Below, piece after piece: positions 24,513 through 32,401 of a stretch of 47,815 nucleotides of DNA; the stretch's first letter is position 1, and every line of letters starts with the position of its first letter. The DNA comes from Alphaproteobacteria bacterium. GTDB lineage: Bacteria; Pseudomonadota; Alphaproteobacteria; Sphingomonadales; Sphingomonadaceae. The notes under the pieces are model-generated. The model had not been told where the DNA came from, ran no database searches, and saw only the letters and a list, made by a program, of their open reading frames with translations. The stretch covers positions 1 through 47,815 of the forward strand of contig JAUIJI010000007.1 of assembly GCA_030431435.1 (NCBI GenBank), in the 5' to 3' direction. The position numbers and the translations under genes were made by a program.

Positions 24513-25184
24513 ATGTGGACGCTGTATCACTTTCCCCTTTGCCCGTTTTCCCGGAAGACCCGCCTTGCCTTGAGCGAGAAGGAAGTCGGCTTCGATCCGG
24601 TGGGCGTGCAGCCCTGGGATGCACCGGATGATTTCTACCAGCTGAACCCCGCTGGCCGCACGCCGGTTCTGCACGATGCCTCTGCTCGCATCACGCTGGT
24701 CGATAGCCAGGCGATCTGCGAATATCTGGAAGAGACGGTGGACCGGCGCCCGCTGGTGCTGGGAAGCGCCGTGCAACGCGCCGAAATCCGCCGACTTGTC
24801 GCCCTGTTCGACCAGATTTTCTTTGCCGATGTCACCCACCCGCTGATGCATGAGAAGATGAAGAAGCGGCTGATCCTGCGAACCGCACCTGATTCGGGCA
24901 CGCTGCGCAATGCCATGCGGCTGGCCCACGAACATCTCGACTATATCGATTGGCTGGTCGGTTCGCGCCGCTGGCTGGCGGGCACGCAATTGAGCCTCGC
25001 CGATTTCGCCGCTGCGGCCCAGCTGTCCGTGGTCGATTACCTCGGCGGGCTGGACTGGAGCGGGCATGACGAGGCGCATGGCTGGTATCGCGTCATGAAG
25101 AGCCGCCCCAGCTTCGGCCCCCTGCTGGCGGACAAGATGGAAGGCCTGCCGCCGCCGCGCCATTATGCGGACGTGAACTCCTGA
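24513..25184 (+). CDS. fzlA: GST-like protein, probable FtsZ-binding division factor FzlA
   Basis: 223 residues. N-terminal thioredoxin-like domain (LYHFPLCPFSRKTRLALSEK; LNPAGRTPVLHD; DSQAICEYLEE) and C-terminal helical GST domain with WLVGSRRWLAGTQLSLADFAAAAQLSVVDYLGGLDW. The pattern DYIDWL ... LSLADFAAAA ... DY-GGLDW and the ending PPPRHYADVNS match Caulobacter-type FzlA, which binds curved FtsZ filaments and is required for constriction in alphaproteobacteria. FzlA has GST fold without known GST activity. It is followed 154 bp on by a PBP1A gene, consistent with a cell-envelope neighbourhood. A catalytic GST cannot be excluded. Confidence 0.82.
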   Translation: MWTLYHFPLCPFSRKTRLALSEKEVGFDPVGVQPWDAPDDFYQLNPAGRTPVLHDASARITLVDSQAICEYLEETVDRRPLVLGSAVQRAEIRRLVALFDQIFFADVTHPLMHEKMKKRLILRTAPDSGTLRNAMRLAHEHLDYIDWLVGSRRWLAGTQLSLADFAAAAQLSVVDYLGGLDWSGHDEAHGWYRVMKSRPSFGPLLADKMEGLPPPRHYADVNS

Positions 25185-25338
25185 AGGCTGTTTCCAATCA
25201 TTTCCCGTGGGATAAGTGACCTCCTGCAAGCTGAGCAGCGTTCACCCTGCGTTACGTTTGGCTTATGCAAAGGGGCAGCATAGTTATGACCGCTCGCGGG
25301 CGCTGCATTCCTGCGCCTGACCGGTTGGAAGGGGCCAG

Positions 25339-27531
25339 ATGGCTGTAAAAAGGGGCTCGCGCTCCAGAGCATCCCGGAAGAAAAAACCCGCAGCCGCGGC
25401 AAATCGCGGCTGGAAGGGCACTTTCTGGCTGTGGTTCAGGCGGCTGTTCATCGCCGGTGTTGCTGTCGGCATCCTTGGTGCAATAGCGCTGGGCACGGCG
25501 GTGTTCTTTGCCCAGCGCGACATGCCGTCCTATTCCGCGCTCATGTCCAGCCAGACGGGGCAATCGATCATCGTGCGCGCGCGCGACGGGTCAGAGATCG
25601 TCGCTCTCGGCCCTTCCTATGGCGAATGGCTGCATGACGATGAAATCCCTGCCGTAATGAAGCAGGCGATGGTCAGCGTGGAGGACCACCGTTTCTATTC
25701 GCATCCCGGCATCGACCCGCTGGGCCTGGCGCGCGCTGTCTATAATGCCTTCAGCGAGGACCGGCAGGTTTCCGCCACCTCCACCATAACCCAGCAGCTG
25801 GCGCGGAATATCTTCCTCAATTCCAACCGCACATGGGATCGCAAGCTCAACGAGGCGATCCTGGCGCTGGCGCTGGAATGGAAATTCTCCAAGGAACAGA
25901 TCCTCGAGCTTTATCTGAACAAGGTCTATTTCGGCGGCGGGGCCTATGGCATCGATTCCGCCAGCCGCAAGTTCTTCAGCCATTCCGCGCGTGAACTGAG
26001 CCTGGAGGAAGCGGCGATCATCGCCGGTCTTGTGAAAGCGCCGAGCCGTTACTCGCCAACCGCCGATGTCGATGCTGCAGTCAGCCGCGCCAATGTGGTG
26101 GTGGGACAGATGGTTCGTTACGGCGATCTGGACCCGGCGCTCGCTCGCACGGTCGATGTTGAAGCCGTAAAACTGCGTGAGGAGGCTGGCCAGGATTCGA
26201 TCCGCTATTTCACAGACTACGTCCTGCCCCAGCTGGACCTGCTGCTCTCTGGCGAGACGTTCGAGCCGATCGAGGTGTGGACCACGATTGACACCGGCAT
26301 GCAAGCGGCTGCCACCACTGCCATCCAGTCCAACGTCCCCAATGGCACACAGGGCGCGCTGGTCAGCCTTGACCGCGACGGTGCGATCCTGGCGATGGTG
26401 GGTGGTACGGATTACGTTACCAGCAATTACAACCGCGCGGTAACCGCGCTGCGCCAGCCGGGGTCTTCGTGGAAGCTGTTTGTCTATCTCGCCGCGCTCG
26501 AGGCAGGTTATGTTCCCAGCTCTTCGGTCAAGGATGTGCCGGTAACAATTGACGGCTGGAGCCCGCGCAATTCCAACGGGCGCTTCACTGGCGAGATCGA
26601 TGTGCGCACCGCCTTTGCCTATTCGGTCAACACGGTGGCGGCGCAGCTGGGCAATGAGGTCGGTTTTTCCAACGTGGCCAACATGGCGCGCCGCTTTGGC
26701 ATCACAACAGAGATTTCGAGCTATCCGTCCATGGTTCTGGGAACCAATGAGGTCCGCTTGATCGACATGACGCGCGCCTTTGCTGCCGTGTCGGCACGCG
26801 GTCAGTCGATCGAGCCCTATGGCATCATCCGCGTGACGACTGCCGATGGCGAGGAGCTCTACAAGCGGCAGGAACCGCGCCGCTATACGCTGGTGCCCGA
26901 TTATGTCGCAGCCGGCATTACCGACCTGCTGCAGACCGCCGTCAACACCGGCACCGGTCGCGCGGCGCAGATCGGGAGGCCCGTTGCCGGCAAGACCGGC
27001 ACCACCAGCGATAACAAGGACGGCTATTTCGTCGGCTTCTCCAGCGGTATCACCACCGGCGTGTGGATGGGCCGGGATGACAACGCCCGCGTGGCTGGCC
27101 TGCAGGGCGGCACCGCGCCCGCGCGCGCCTTTGCTGCCTTCATGCGCTATGCCGTGCGCGACCGGCCGGAAGAGGAATTCGATACCGACCTGCAGTTGCC
27201 CGAATGGCAATTGGAGCCCGATGACGAGTTCTATTTCGGCGATCCGGGCGACTATTACTACATCGACGAGCAGGGCAATTTGATCGAGCCGGATGGTACG
27301 CGCGTTATCCAGGGAGGCGCTGGCGTTGTCGAAGGAGAAGGCAGCAATCAGGGGCGGCAGGGGTCCACTGTCCAGGGGAATTCAGTCGACACCATGGGCC
27401 TGCCCGAACCGCCGCAAGCTGCGGACGATGACTTCCTCGAGCGGGCGACTGGCGGTGCCTTGCCTGAAGATGATGGGCGCGGGAACGTGACTGTGCGGCG
27501 CGGGGCTGATCCACCGCGCGGCGCACCGTAA
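25339..27531 (+). CDS. Bifunctional penicillin-binding protein 1A family
   Basis: Peptidoglycan glycosyltransferase/transpeptidase, 730 residues. Basic cytoplasmic tail (1-34), one membrane segment (~35-58), GT51 domain with catalytic E115 in EDHRFYSHPGID and the STITQQLARN and LYLNKVYFGGGAYGID motifs, then a transpeptidase with SSWK (S376, K379), SVN (429-431) and KTG (551-553). The C-terminal ~110 residues are acidic and Gly/Pro-rich (for example DPGDYYYIDEQGN) and probably disordered in the periplasm. Slightly shorter than E. coli PBP1A, lacking the OB insert. Followed by a bidirectional terminator. Confidence 0.96.
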   Translation: MAVKRGSRSRASRKKKPAAAANRGWKGTFWLWFRRLFIAGVAVGILGAIALGTAVFFAQRDMPSYSALMSSQTGQSIIVRARDGSEIVALGPSYGEWLHDDEIPAVMKQAMVSVEDHRFYSHPGIDPLGLARAVYNAFSEDRQVSATSTITQQLARNIFLNSNRTWDRKLNEAILALALEWKFSKEQILELYLNKVYFGGGAYGIDSASRKFFSHSARELSLEEAAIIAGLVKAPSRYSPTADVDAAVSRANVVVGQMVRYGDLDPALARTVDVEAVKLREEAGQDSIRYFTDYVLPQLDLLLSGETFEPIEVWTTIDTGMQAAATTAIQSNVPNGTQGALVSLDRDGAILAMVGGTDYVTSNYNRAVTALRQPGSSWKLFVYLAALEAGYVPSSSVKDVPVTIDGWSPRNSNGRFTGEIDVRTAFAYSVNTVAAQLGNEVGFSNVANMARRFGITTEISSYPSMVLGTNEVRLIDMTRAFAAVSARGQSIEPYGIIRVTTADGEELYKRQEPRRYTLVPDYVAAGITDLLQTAVNTGTGRAAQIGRPVAGKTGTTSDNKDGYFVGFSSGITTGVWMGRDDNARVAGLQGGTAPARAFAAFMRYAVRDRPEEEFDTDLQLPEWQLEPDDEFYFGDPGDYYYIDEQGNLIEPDGTRVIQGGAGVVEGEGSNQGRQGSTVQGNSVDTMGLPEPPQAADDDFLERATGGALPEDDGRGNVTVRRGADPPRGAP

Positions 27532-27553
27532 GGGGCCTGGCAAAGGGCAAGAG

Positions 27554-27590
27554 AAAGGGCCGCTCCCCGAAAATGGGAAGCGGCCCTTTT
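27554..27590. terminator. Bidirectional terminator between the PBP1A and protease genes
   Basis: AAAGGGCCGCT (27554-27564) pairs with AGCGGCCCTTT (27579-27589); an inner CCC/GGG extends the stem past a bulged A. TTTT follows on the plus strand and a T-rich run on the minus strand. It lies between convergent genes, 22 bp after the PBP1A stop, and serves both. Confidence 0.9.
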
Positions 27591-27629
27591 CATTGGGCTG
27601 GCGTGGAGCGGCTGGCTCCGCGCGCCTTG

Positions 27630-29147
27630 TCAGTCCTCGTCGCGCAAGCGGATGGGCACGGTGCGGGAAGGCTGGTTGCGCGGGTTGATGCGCATCAGCA
27701 TGGCTTCGCGACCGTCTTCCTGCACAGCGCGGATCTGTGCTTCCAGTTCGGCCTGTGTCAGCACTTCCTGGTAGTTCGCGCTCTCGATCACCATCCCGCG
27801 CGACAGGCCCTTGCGAGCTGCATCGGAATTGCTGTCGACGTCGATGATGACAAGGCCTTCATAGTTGCTATTGCCCAGCTGGCGCGCGATTACCGGGGTG
27901 ATCTCGCGCACGCGCAGGCCCAGTACGTCCTCGATCAGCTGGCTTTCATCTTCTGCCTGCGGCGGTTCCGGCTCTTCCGCATCGGGATTGAACTGCTGTG
28001 CTTCCAGCTCCTCGCGGCTCGGACGTGTGCCCACGGTGACGCGCACCGTCTGCCGCTCGCCATCGCGAATGAACTCGATCGGCACGCGCGTGCCCGGTGC
28101 GATGTTGGCGACGAGATAGGACAGGCTCTGATCACGCGTGATCGGCTCACCATCTACCGTGATCACCACGTCACCGGCCCTCAGGCCAGCTTCCTCTGCA
28201 GGTTCACCCGGCTGCACCGCCTGGATGAACTCGCCGCTGTTTTCGGGGATGCCAAGCGCGTCAGCATAATCCTCGTCCACCGGCACGATCTGCACGCCGA
28301 GATAGCCGCGCTCGATCTCGTCACCATTGATCAGCGCCTCGACGATCGGGGCAGCGACATTTGCCGGAATGGCAAAGCCGATCCCGATATTGCCGCCGGT
28401 CGGCGAAATGATGTTGTTGTTGATGCCGATGACATTGCCCTGCATGTCGAACAGCGGGCCACCGGAGTTGCCCGAGTTGATGCTGGCATCGGTCTGGATA
28501 TAGCGGTCGAACGCACCGCGCCGCCCGGTCGTCCGGTTGATGGCAGACACGATGCCTGCGGTAACGGTGCCATCGAGGCCGTAGGGGTTGCCGATAGCGA
28601 TCACCCAGTCACCCACACGCGCTTCGGTTGCTCCACCCATGTGGACGAAGGGGAAATCATCGCCTCGAGTAATCTTGAGCACCGCAAGGTCGCTGTCCGG
28701 ATCGGTTCCGACAAGCTCCGCCTCGTATTCATCGCCGTTGGACAGCTGGACCGTCACTTCTTCCAGCGTCAGCCGCCCGTCGGGCCGGACCACGTGGTTG
28801 TTGGTGACGATGTAGCCATCGGCCGTGACAATGAAGCCTGATCCGAGTGACTGGCCTTCACGCGTAACCGATCCGCGCCGTCCTTCGATGGTCAGGCTCT
28901 GCCTGGTGGAAATATTGACCACCGCGGGCATCAGCGCCTGCGTCAGCTCGGCAAAGCTCGATGGGGCACCGGCAGCGGGCACCGCATCGGCGATCTGCAG
29001 ATCATGGTTCTGCGCTACCTGCGCGCCTGCCGGAAAACCGGTGATCAGGCTGATGGCTGCCCCGCCGGCAAGCAGGGCCGAGGTGATGCCGTAAGAATAT
29101 CGCACTGGCTTCACGTCCTTGTTCATCCTCTTGTTTCGTGTTCTCAT
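27630..29147 (-). CDS. degP: Periplasmic serine endopeptidase DegP/HtrA family
   Basis: Envelope protease/chaperone. 505 residues from the ATG at 29147 (GGGAG site); an in-frame ATG at 29126 would also work. N-terminal signal/anchor (~17-43) with basic lead. Trypsin-like domain with triad H118 (TNNHVV), D153 (DSDLAVLK) and S228 (GNSGGP). Two PDZ domains follow: GYLGVQIVPVDEDYA (first) and the C-terminal region with LGLRVREITP (second), joined by an acidic linker. Stop is 39 bp from the shared terminator. 115 bp separate its start from the hflC stop on the same strand, a typical hflK-hflC-degP/mucD arrangement in alphaproteobacteria. Confidence 0.95.
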   Translation of the reverse strand: MRTRNKRMNKDVKPVRYSYGITSALLAGGAAISLITGFPAGAQVAQNHDLQIADAVPAAGAPSSFAELTQALMPAVVNISTRQSLTIEGRRGSVTREGQSLGSGFIVTADGYIVTNNHVVRPDGRLTLEEVTVQLSNGDEYEAELVGTDPDSDLAVLKITRGDDFPFVHMGGATEARVGDWVIAIGNPYGLDGTVTAGIVSAINRTTGRRGAFDRYIQTDASINSGNSGGPLFDMQGNVIGINNNIISPTGGNIGIGFAIPANVAAPIVEALINGDEIERGYLGVQIVPVDEDYADALGIPENSGEFIQAVQPGEPAEEAGLRAGDVVITVDGEPITRDQSLSYLVANIAPGTRVPIEFIRDGERQTVRVTVGTRPSREELEAQQFNPDAEEPEPPQAEDESQLIEDVLGLRVREITPVIARQLGNSNYEGLVIIDVDSNSDAARKGLSRGMVIESANYQEVLTQAELEAQIRAVQEDGREAMLMRINPRNQPSRTVPIRLRDED

Positions 29148-29262
29148 CCCGGCTCCCTTATCGAGGGCGCGGGAATGGCTAAGTCCCAGACAGGCATACC
29201 TGCCAGACGCGCCTGAACAGGTTTTGAACGACAAGTGTAGTCGATCGTTCCCGACAGCCCGC

Positions 29263-30096
29263 TCAGTCTCCGCGGAACTGGCGCAGGTACTCGTTATCCG
29301 GGCTCATGATGATGGCGCTCGCGCCCTCGCCAGTCTCGAACGCCGAGCGGTAGGACTGCATGGCGCGGTAGAAATCATAGAACGCCGGATCGCGGTTGTA
29401 GGCATCGGCATAGATGCGCGCGGCTTGCGCATCGGCTTCGGCACGGATGATCCGTGCATCGCGGCGGCCACCGGCGCGGATCGTTTCGGCTTCTTCCAGC
29501 CTGTCGGATTCCATGCGGGTGAAGGCTGCCTGCAGCGGCGTGCCATCGGGCAGGTCAGCGCGCTTGATGCGCACGTCGAGCACCTGCGCGCCATATTGCC
29601 GGGCGGACCGGTCAAGCTGCGCGGTGATGTTGGTCATGGCAGTCGTGCGCGCATCGGACAGCAGGTCCGCAAAGGTGCGACGGCCCAGTTCCTGGCGCAG
29701 CACTGATCGCAGGATCGGCTCCAGCTGGGTGCGCAGGCGCCCCTCGTCACCGGTGGTTTCGACCATCAGCACCGGATCGATGATGCGGAAGCGGGCATAG
29801 GCATCCACCTCGAGGCGCTGCTGGTCCACGGCAAGCACCTGTTCGCGCTCCATGTCCAGATCGAGCACGCGGCGATCGACCATCTGCACCCGTTCATACA
29901 CGGGGATGCGATACCAGATGCCGGCACCGGTCTGGCCGTAAGGGTCAGCCGGGTCGAAACGGTTGATCGTGTAGACCGGCTGGCCGGCGCGGATCTTCAC
30001 GCCCTGGTGCGTTTCGGGGACCACGACCAGCGTGGTGAGCGCCACGACGACCACTGCGAGTACGGCGAGGATGGTGAACTTGTGATTTTCCCACAT
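29263..30096 (-). CDS. hflC: HflC, SPFH-domain regulator of FtsH
   Basis: 277 residues from the ATG at 30096 (AGGAGG region within the hflK end). One N-terminal membrane segment (~8-27), then an SPFH/prohibitin domain (VVPETHQGVKIRAGQPVYT; RMVDR-type VQMVDRRVLDLDMERE) and a long coiled coil (AEADAQAARIYADAYNRDPAFYDFYRAMQSYR), whose ARIYADAYNRDPAFYDFYR motif is diagnostic of HflC. Forms a membrane complex with HflK that encloses FtsH and tunes its proteolysis. The hflK stop and hflC start are one base apart, so expression is coupled. Confidence 0.96.
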   Translation of the reverse strand: MWENHKFTILAVLAVVVVALTTLVVVPETHQGVKIRAGQPVYTINRFDPADPYGQTGAGIWYRIPVYERVQMVDRRVLDLDMEREQVLAVDQQRLEVDAYARFRIIDPVLMVETTGDEGRLRTQLEPILRSVLRQELGRRTFADLLSDARTTAMTNITAQLDRSARQYGAQVLDVRIKRADLPDGTPLQAAFTRMESDRLEEAETIRAGGRRDARIIRAEADAQAARIYADAYNRDPAFYDFYRAMQSYRSAFETGEGASAIIMSPDNEYLRQFRGD

Positions 30097-30097
30097 G

Positions 30098-31261
30098 TTA
30101 CTGGCCTCCTGCCGGCTGGGCTTGCGGTGTGGCGGCAGCTTCCTGCGCATGGCGGCGAATTTCGGGAAGCGGCAGGTATGGCGTCACGCCATCGGCTTCC
30201 ACAATGGTCTTGTCGGTCTTTGAAAGCACGGCTTCCATCGTTTCGTAATAGAGGCGCTGGCGCGTGACCTGCGGGGCCAGGCGGTATTCCTCGTAGATAT
30301 TGTTGAAAGCGGCTGCCTCACCCTCTGCGCGGGCGAGCTGCTGCTGTTCGTAACGGCGCGCGTCGTTCATGTCGCGCTCGGCGTCCTGGCGCGCGGCCAG
30401 CACGTCGTTGAAGGCCTCGATCACTGCTGCAGGCGCGTCGGTCTTCTCGATTTCGATACCCTGCACGGCGATGCCCGATTCCAGCGCATCGAGTACGGCC
30501 TGCATGTTCGTGCGCACGTTCAGTTCGATATTGGCGCGGCCTTCACCCGTCAGCACGGTATCGAGATTCTGCTCCGCGATCGCGGCGCGCATGGCGGCTT
30601 CGGCCACTTCGTTCACCGTGTCCTGCGGTTCGGCCAGCTGGAACCGGTACAAGGTAAGGTCCTTGATGTTCCAGCGGATAAGATAGCTCAGGTCGACCAG
30701 GTTCTGGTCCGCCGTGAGGATCAGCTTTTCTTCCTGCGCGTTCTCGGGAATGCGTTCGAGGCGGATTTCGCTGACATTTTCCACATCGACCACATGCAGG
30801 GGCCAGGGCAGCGTGAAGTTCGTGCCCGGTCCCAGGCCATGCGAATAGCGCCCGCCAAGCCATGTCACGATGGCGCGTTCCTGCGGCTGGATGAAATGGA
30901 CGCTGGAGAAAATCAGCCATACGGCCACGATTCCGGCAACTGCCAGCGGGAACAGGCTTCGGCCGCCGGGACCGGTCGGCATGCGGAAGTTCGGGCCGCC
31001 ACCGCCGCCGCCAGCGCGACGCGGGCCTTCGGGGCCGCGATTCTTGAAGATATCTTCTATCGAGGCAGAGCGGCGCGGGCGATCTCCCTGTCCGCCGCGC
31101 TCACCGCCCGAGCCGCCACCCGGCAGCCAGGGGTTGCGCGGGCCGTCGCTTCCGCCGCCGCTGGACGGAGCATCATCCGAGGGGCCATCGCCCCCGTCGT
31201 CTCCGCCGCCATTGCCACCACTGGACCCGGGCTTGCCCCAGGGATTGCGCTTTCCGGCCAT
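30098..31261 (-). CDS. hflK: HflK, SPFH-domain partner of HflC
   Basis: 387 residues from the ATG at 31261, chosen because HflK proteins usually begin close to an NPWG motif (here MAGKRNPWGKPG); an ATG at 31303 is possible. The first ~95 residues are Gly/Pro/Asp-rich and disordered (GGGNGG-like stretches, NPW repeated at residues 6 and ~44), then one TM helix (LFPLAVAGIVAVWLIFSSV), an SPFH domain and a coiled coil with AEGEAAAFNNIYEEYRLAP. C-terminal tail is Ala/Gln-rich. Upstream, mrp is divergent with a 135-bp shared promoter region. Confidence 0.95.
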   Translation of the reverse strand: MAGKRNPWGKPGSSGGNGGGDDGGDGPSDDAPSSGGGSDGPRNPWLPGGGSGGERGGQGDRPRRSASIEDIFKNRGPEGPRRAGGGGGGPNFRMPTGPGGRSLFPLAVAGIVAVWLIFSSVHFIQPQERAIVTWLGGRYSHGLGPGTNFTLPWPLHVVDVENVSEIRLERIPENAQEEKLILTADQNLVDLSYLIRWNIKDLTLYRFQLAEPQDTVNEVAEAAMRAAIAEQNLDTVLTGEGRANIELNVRTNMQAVLDALESGIAVQGIEIEKTDAPAAVIEAFNDVLAARQDAERDMNDARRYEQQQLARAEGEAAAFNNIYEEYRLAPQVTRQRLYYETMEAVLSKTDKTIVEADGVTPYLPLPEIRRHAQEAAATPQAQPAGGQ

Positions 31262-31396
31262 GGCCAGTGCGATCCTTTCGATAAATCCGCCTGATCTCTC
31301 CATGCCAACCTGTATAGGTAGGAAATCGGCAAAAAACAGGGGAGGGGCGTGCAATTTTCGCTGCATGGCGCGCCAACAGTCGCTAGCAGGGGCGCC

Positions 31397-32365
31397 ATGA
31401 GCAATACAGAAGCTGTCCAGCAAGCCATTCCCGCAGAACTTTCCGGCATGGTCCGATCAGCGAAATTCGCTGATGGCGTGGCCACGATCATCGCTGATGC
31501 AGGCGGCCTTGGCCGCAGCGCAGCGGCGCAGTTGCAGAAGGAACTGGAAGAGGCGGTCGGCGCGGTCGAAGGCGTGAATGAAGTGCGCGTGGCGCTGATG
31601 GCGGACAAGGTGAAGCGCCGCATCATTGCAGTGGGTTCAGGCAAGGGCGGTGTGGGCAAGAGCACGCTCACGGCCAATCTTGCGGTTGCGCTGGCGAAGC
31701 TGGGCAAGAAGGTCGGCGTGGTCGATGCCGATATCTACGGCCCCAGCCAGGTCATGCTGCTCGATCCCGCACGCTCTCGTCCGAAAGCGGAAGGCAACAC
31801 GCTGATCCCGGTGGAGAGCGAGTTCGACGTCAAGCTGCTGTCGATGGCACAGCTGGTCGAAGGCGGGAAGGCCATCGCCTGGCGCGGGCCGATGGTGGGG
31901 CAGGCGCTGACGCAGATGATGGAAGCGGACTGGGGCGATGCTGAAGTGCTGCTGGTCGACCTGCCGCCGGGCACGGGCGATGTGCAGCTGACCATGATGC
32001 AGAAGTTCAAGCCCGATGCTGCGGTGATCGTCACCACTCCGCAGGACTTGGCGCTGATCGATGCCACCCGTGCGATTGACCTGTTTCGGCAGGCTGAAAT
32101 TCCTGTCGCTGGTATCGTCGAGAACATGGCCGGCTATGCCTGCCCGCATTGCGGCGAAGTGTCTGATCCCTTCGGCGCAGGCGGTGCGGAATCGGCGGCG
32201 CAATCCATGGGATATGAGTTCCTCGGCCGTGTTCCGCTGCACGTGGCCATCCGCGTGGCCAGCGATACCGGCACACCGCCTGCCGCCAATGATGGCGAAC
32301 ACGGCGAGGCATTCACCGAGATCGCGGCGCGCCTCGCCGTCTGGCTGGACGCACGGCAAGGCTGA
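31397..32365 (+). CDS. mrp: Mrp/ApbC-type iron-sulfur cluster carrier ATPase
   Basis: P-loop ATPase that carries 4Fe-4S clusters to client proteins. 322 residues from the ATG at 31397. N-terminal ~65 residues form a short MIP18/DUF59-like domain, followed by the deviant Walker A GKGGVGKST (82-90), DADIYGPSQ (switch I), VDLPPGTGD (switch II) and the cluster-binding CPHCG in GYACPHCGEVSDPF. Cytoplasmic. Divergent from hflK; 36 bp downstream is a molybdenum hydroxylase subunit gene, a possible Fe-S dependent system though that subunit binds no cluster itself. Confidence 0.96.
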   Translation: MSNTEAVQQAIPAELSGMVRSAKFADGVATIIADAGGLGRSAAAQLQKELEEAVGAVEGVNEVRVALMADKVKRRIIAVGSGKGGVGKSTLTANLAVALAKLGKKVGVVDADIYGPSQVMLLDPARSRPKAEGNTLIPVESEFDVKLLSMAQLVEGGKAIAWRGPMVGQALTQMMEADWGDAEVLLVDLPPGTGDVQLTMMQKFKPDAAVIVTTPQDLALIDATRAIDLFRQAEIPVAGIVENMAGYACPHCGEVSDPFGAGGAESAAQSMGYEFLGRVPLHVAIRVASDTGTPPAANDGEHGEAFTEIAARLAVWLDARQG

Positions 32366-32401
32366 CGGCATTCTCGTGGCGATCAAGGAGGGCAGGCGAG
32401 G

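Noticed and set aside
24513-25184. Catalytic glutathione transferase linked to lignin ether cleavage (LigE/LigF type)
   Set aside because: The C-terminal pattern and length fit FzlA much better, and the gene sits with cell-wall rather than catabolic genes.
25591-27210. A 539-codon minus-strand frame over PBP1A
   Set aside because: Shadow of the PBP1A gene, whose active-site motifs are all in place on the plus strand.
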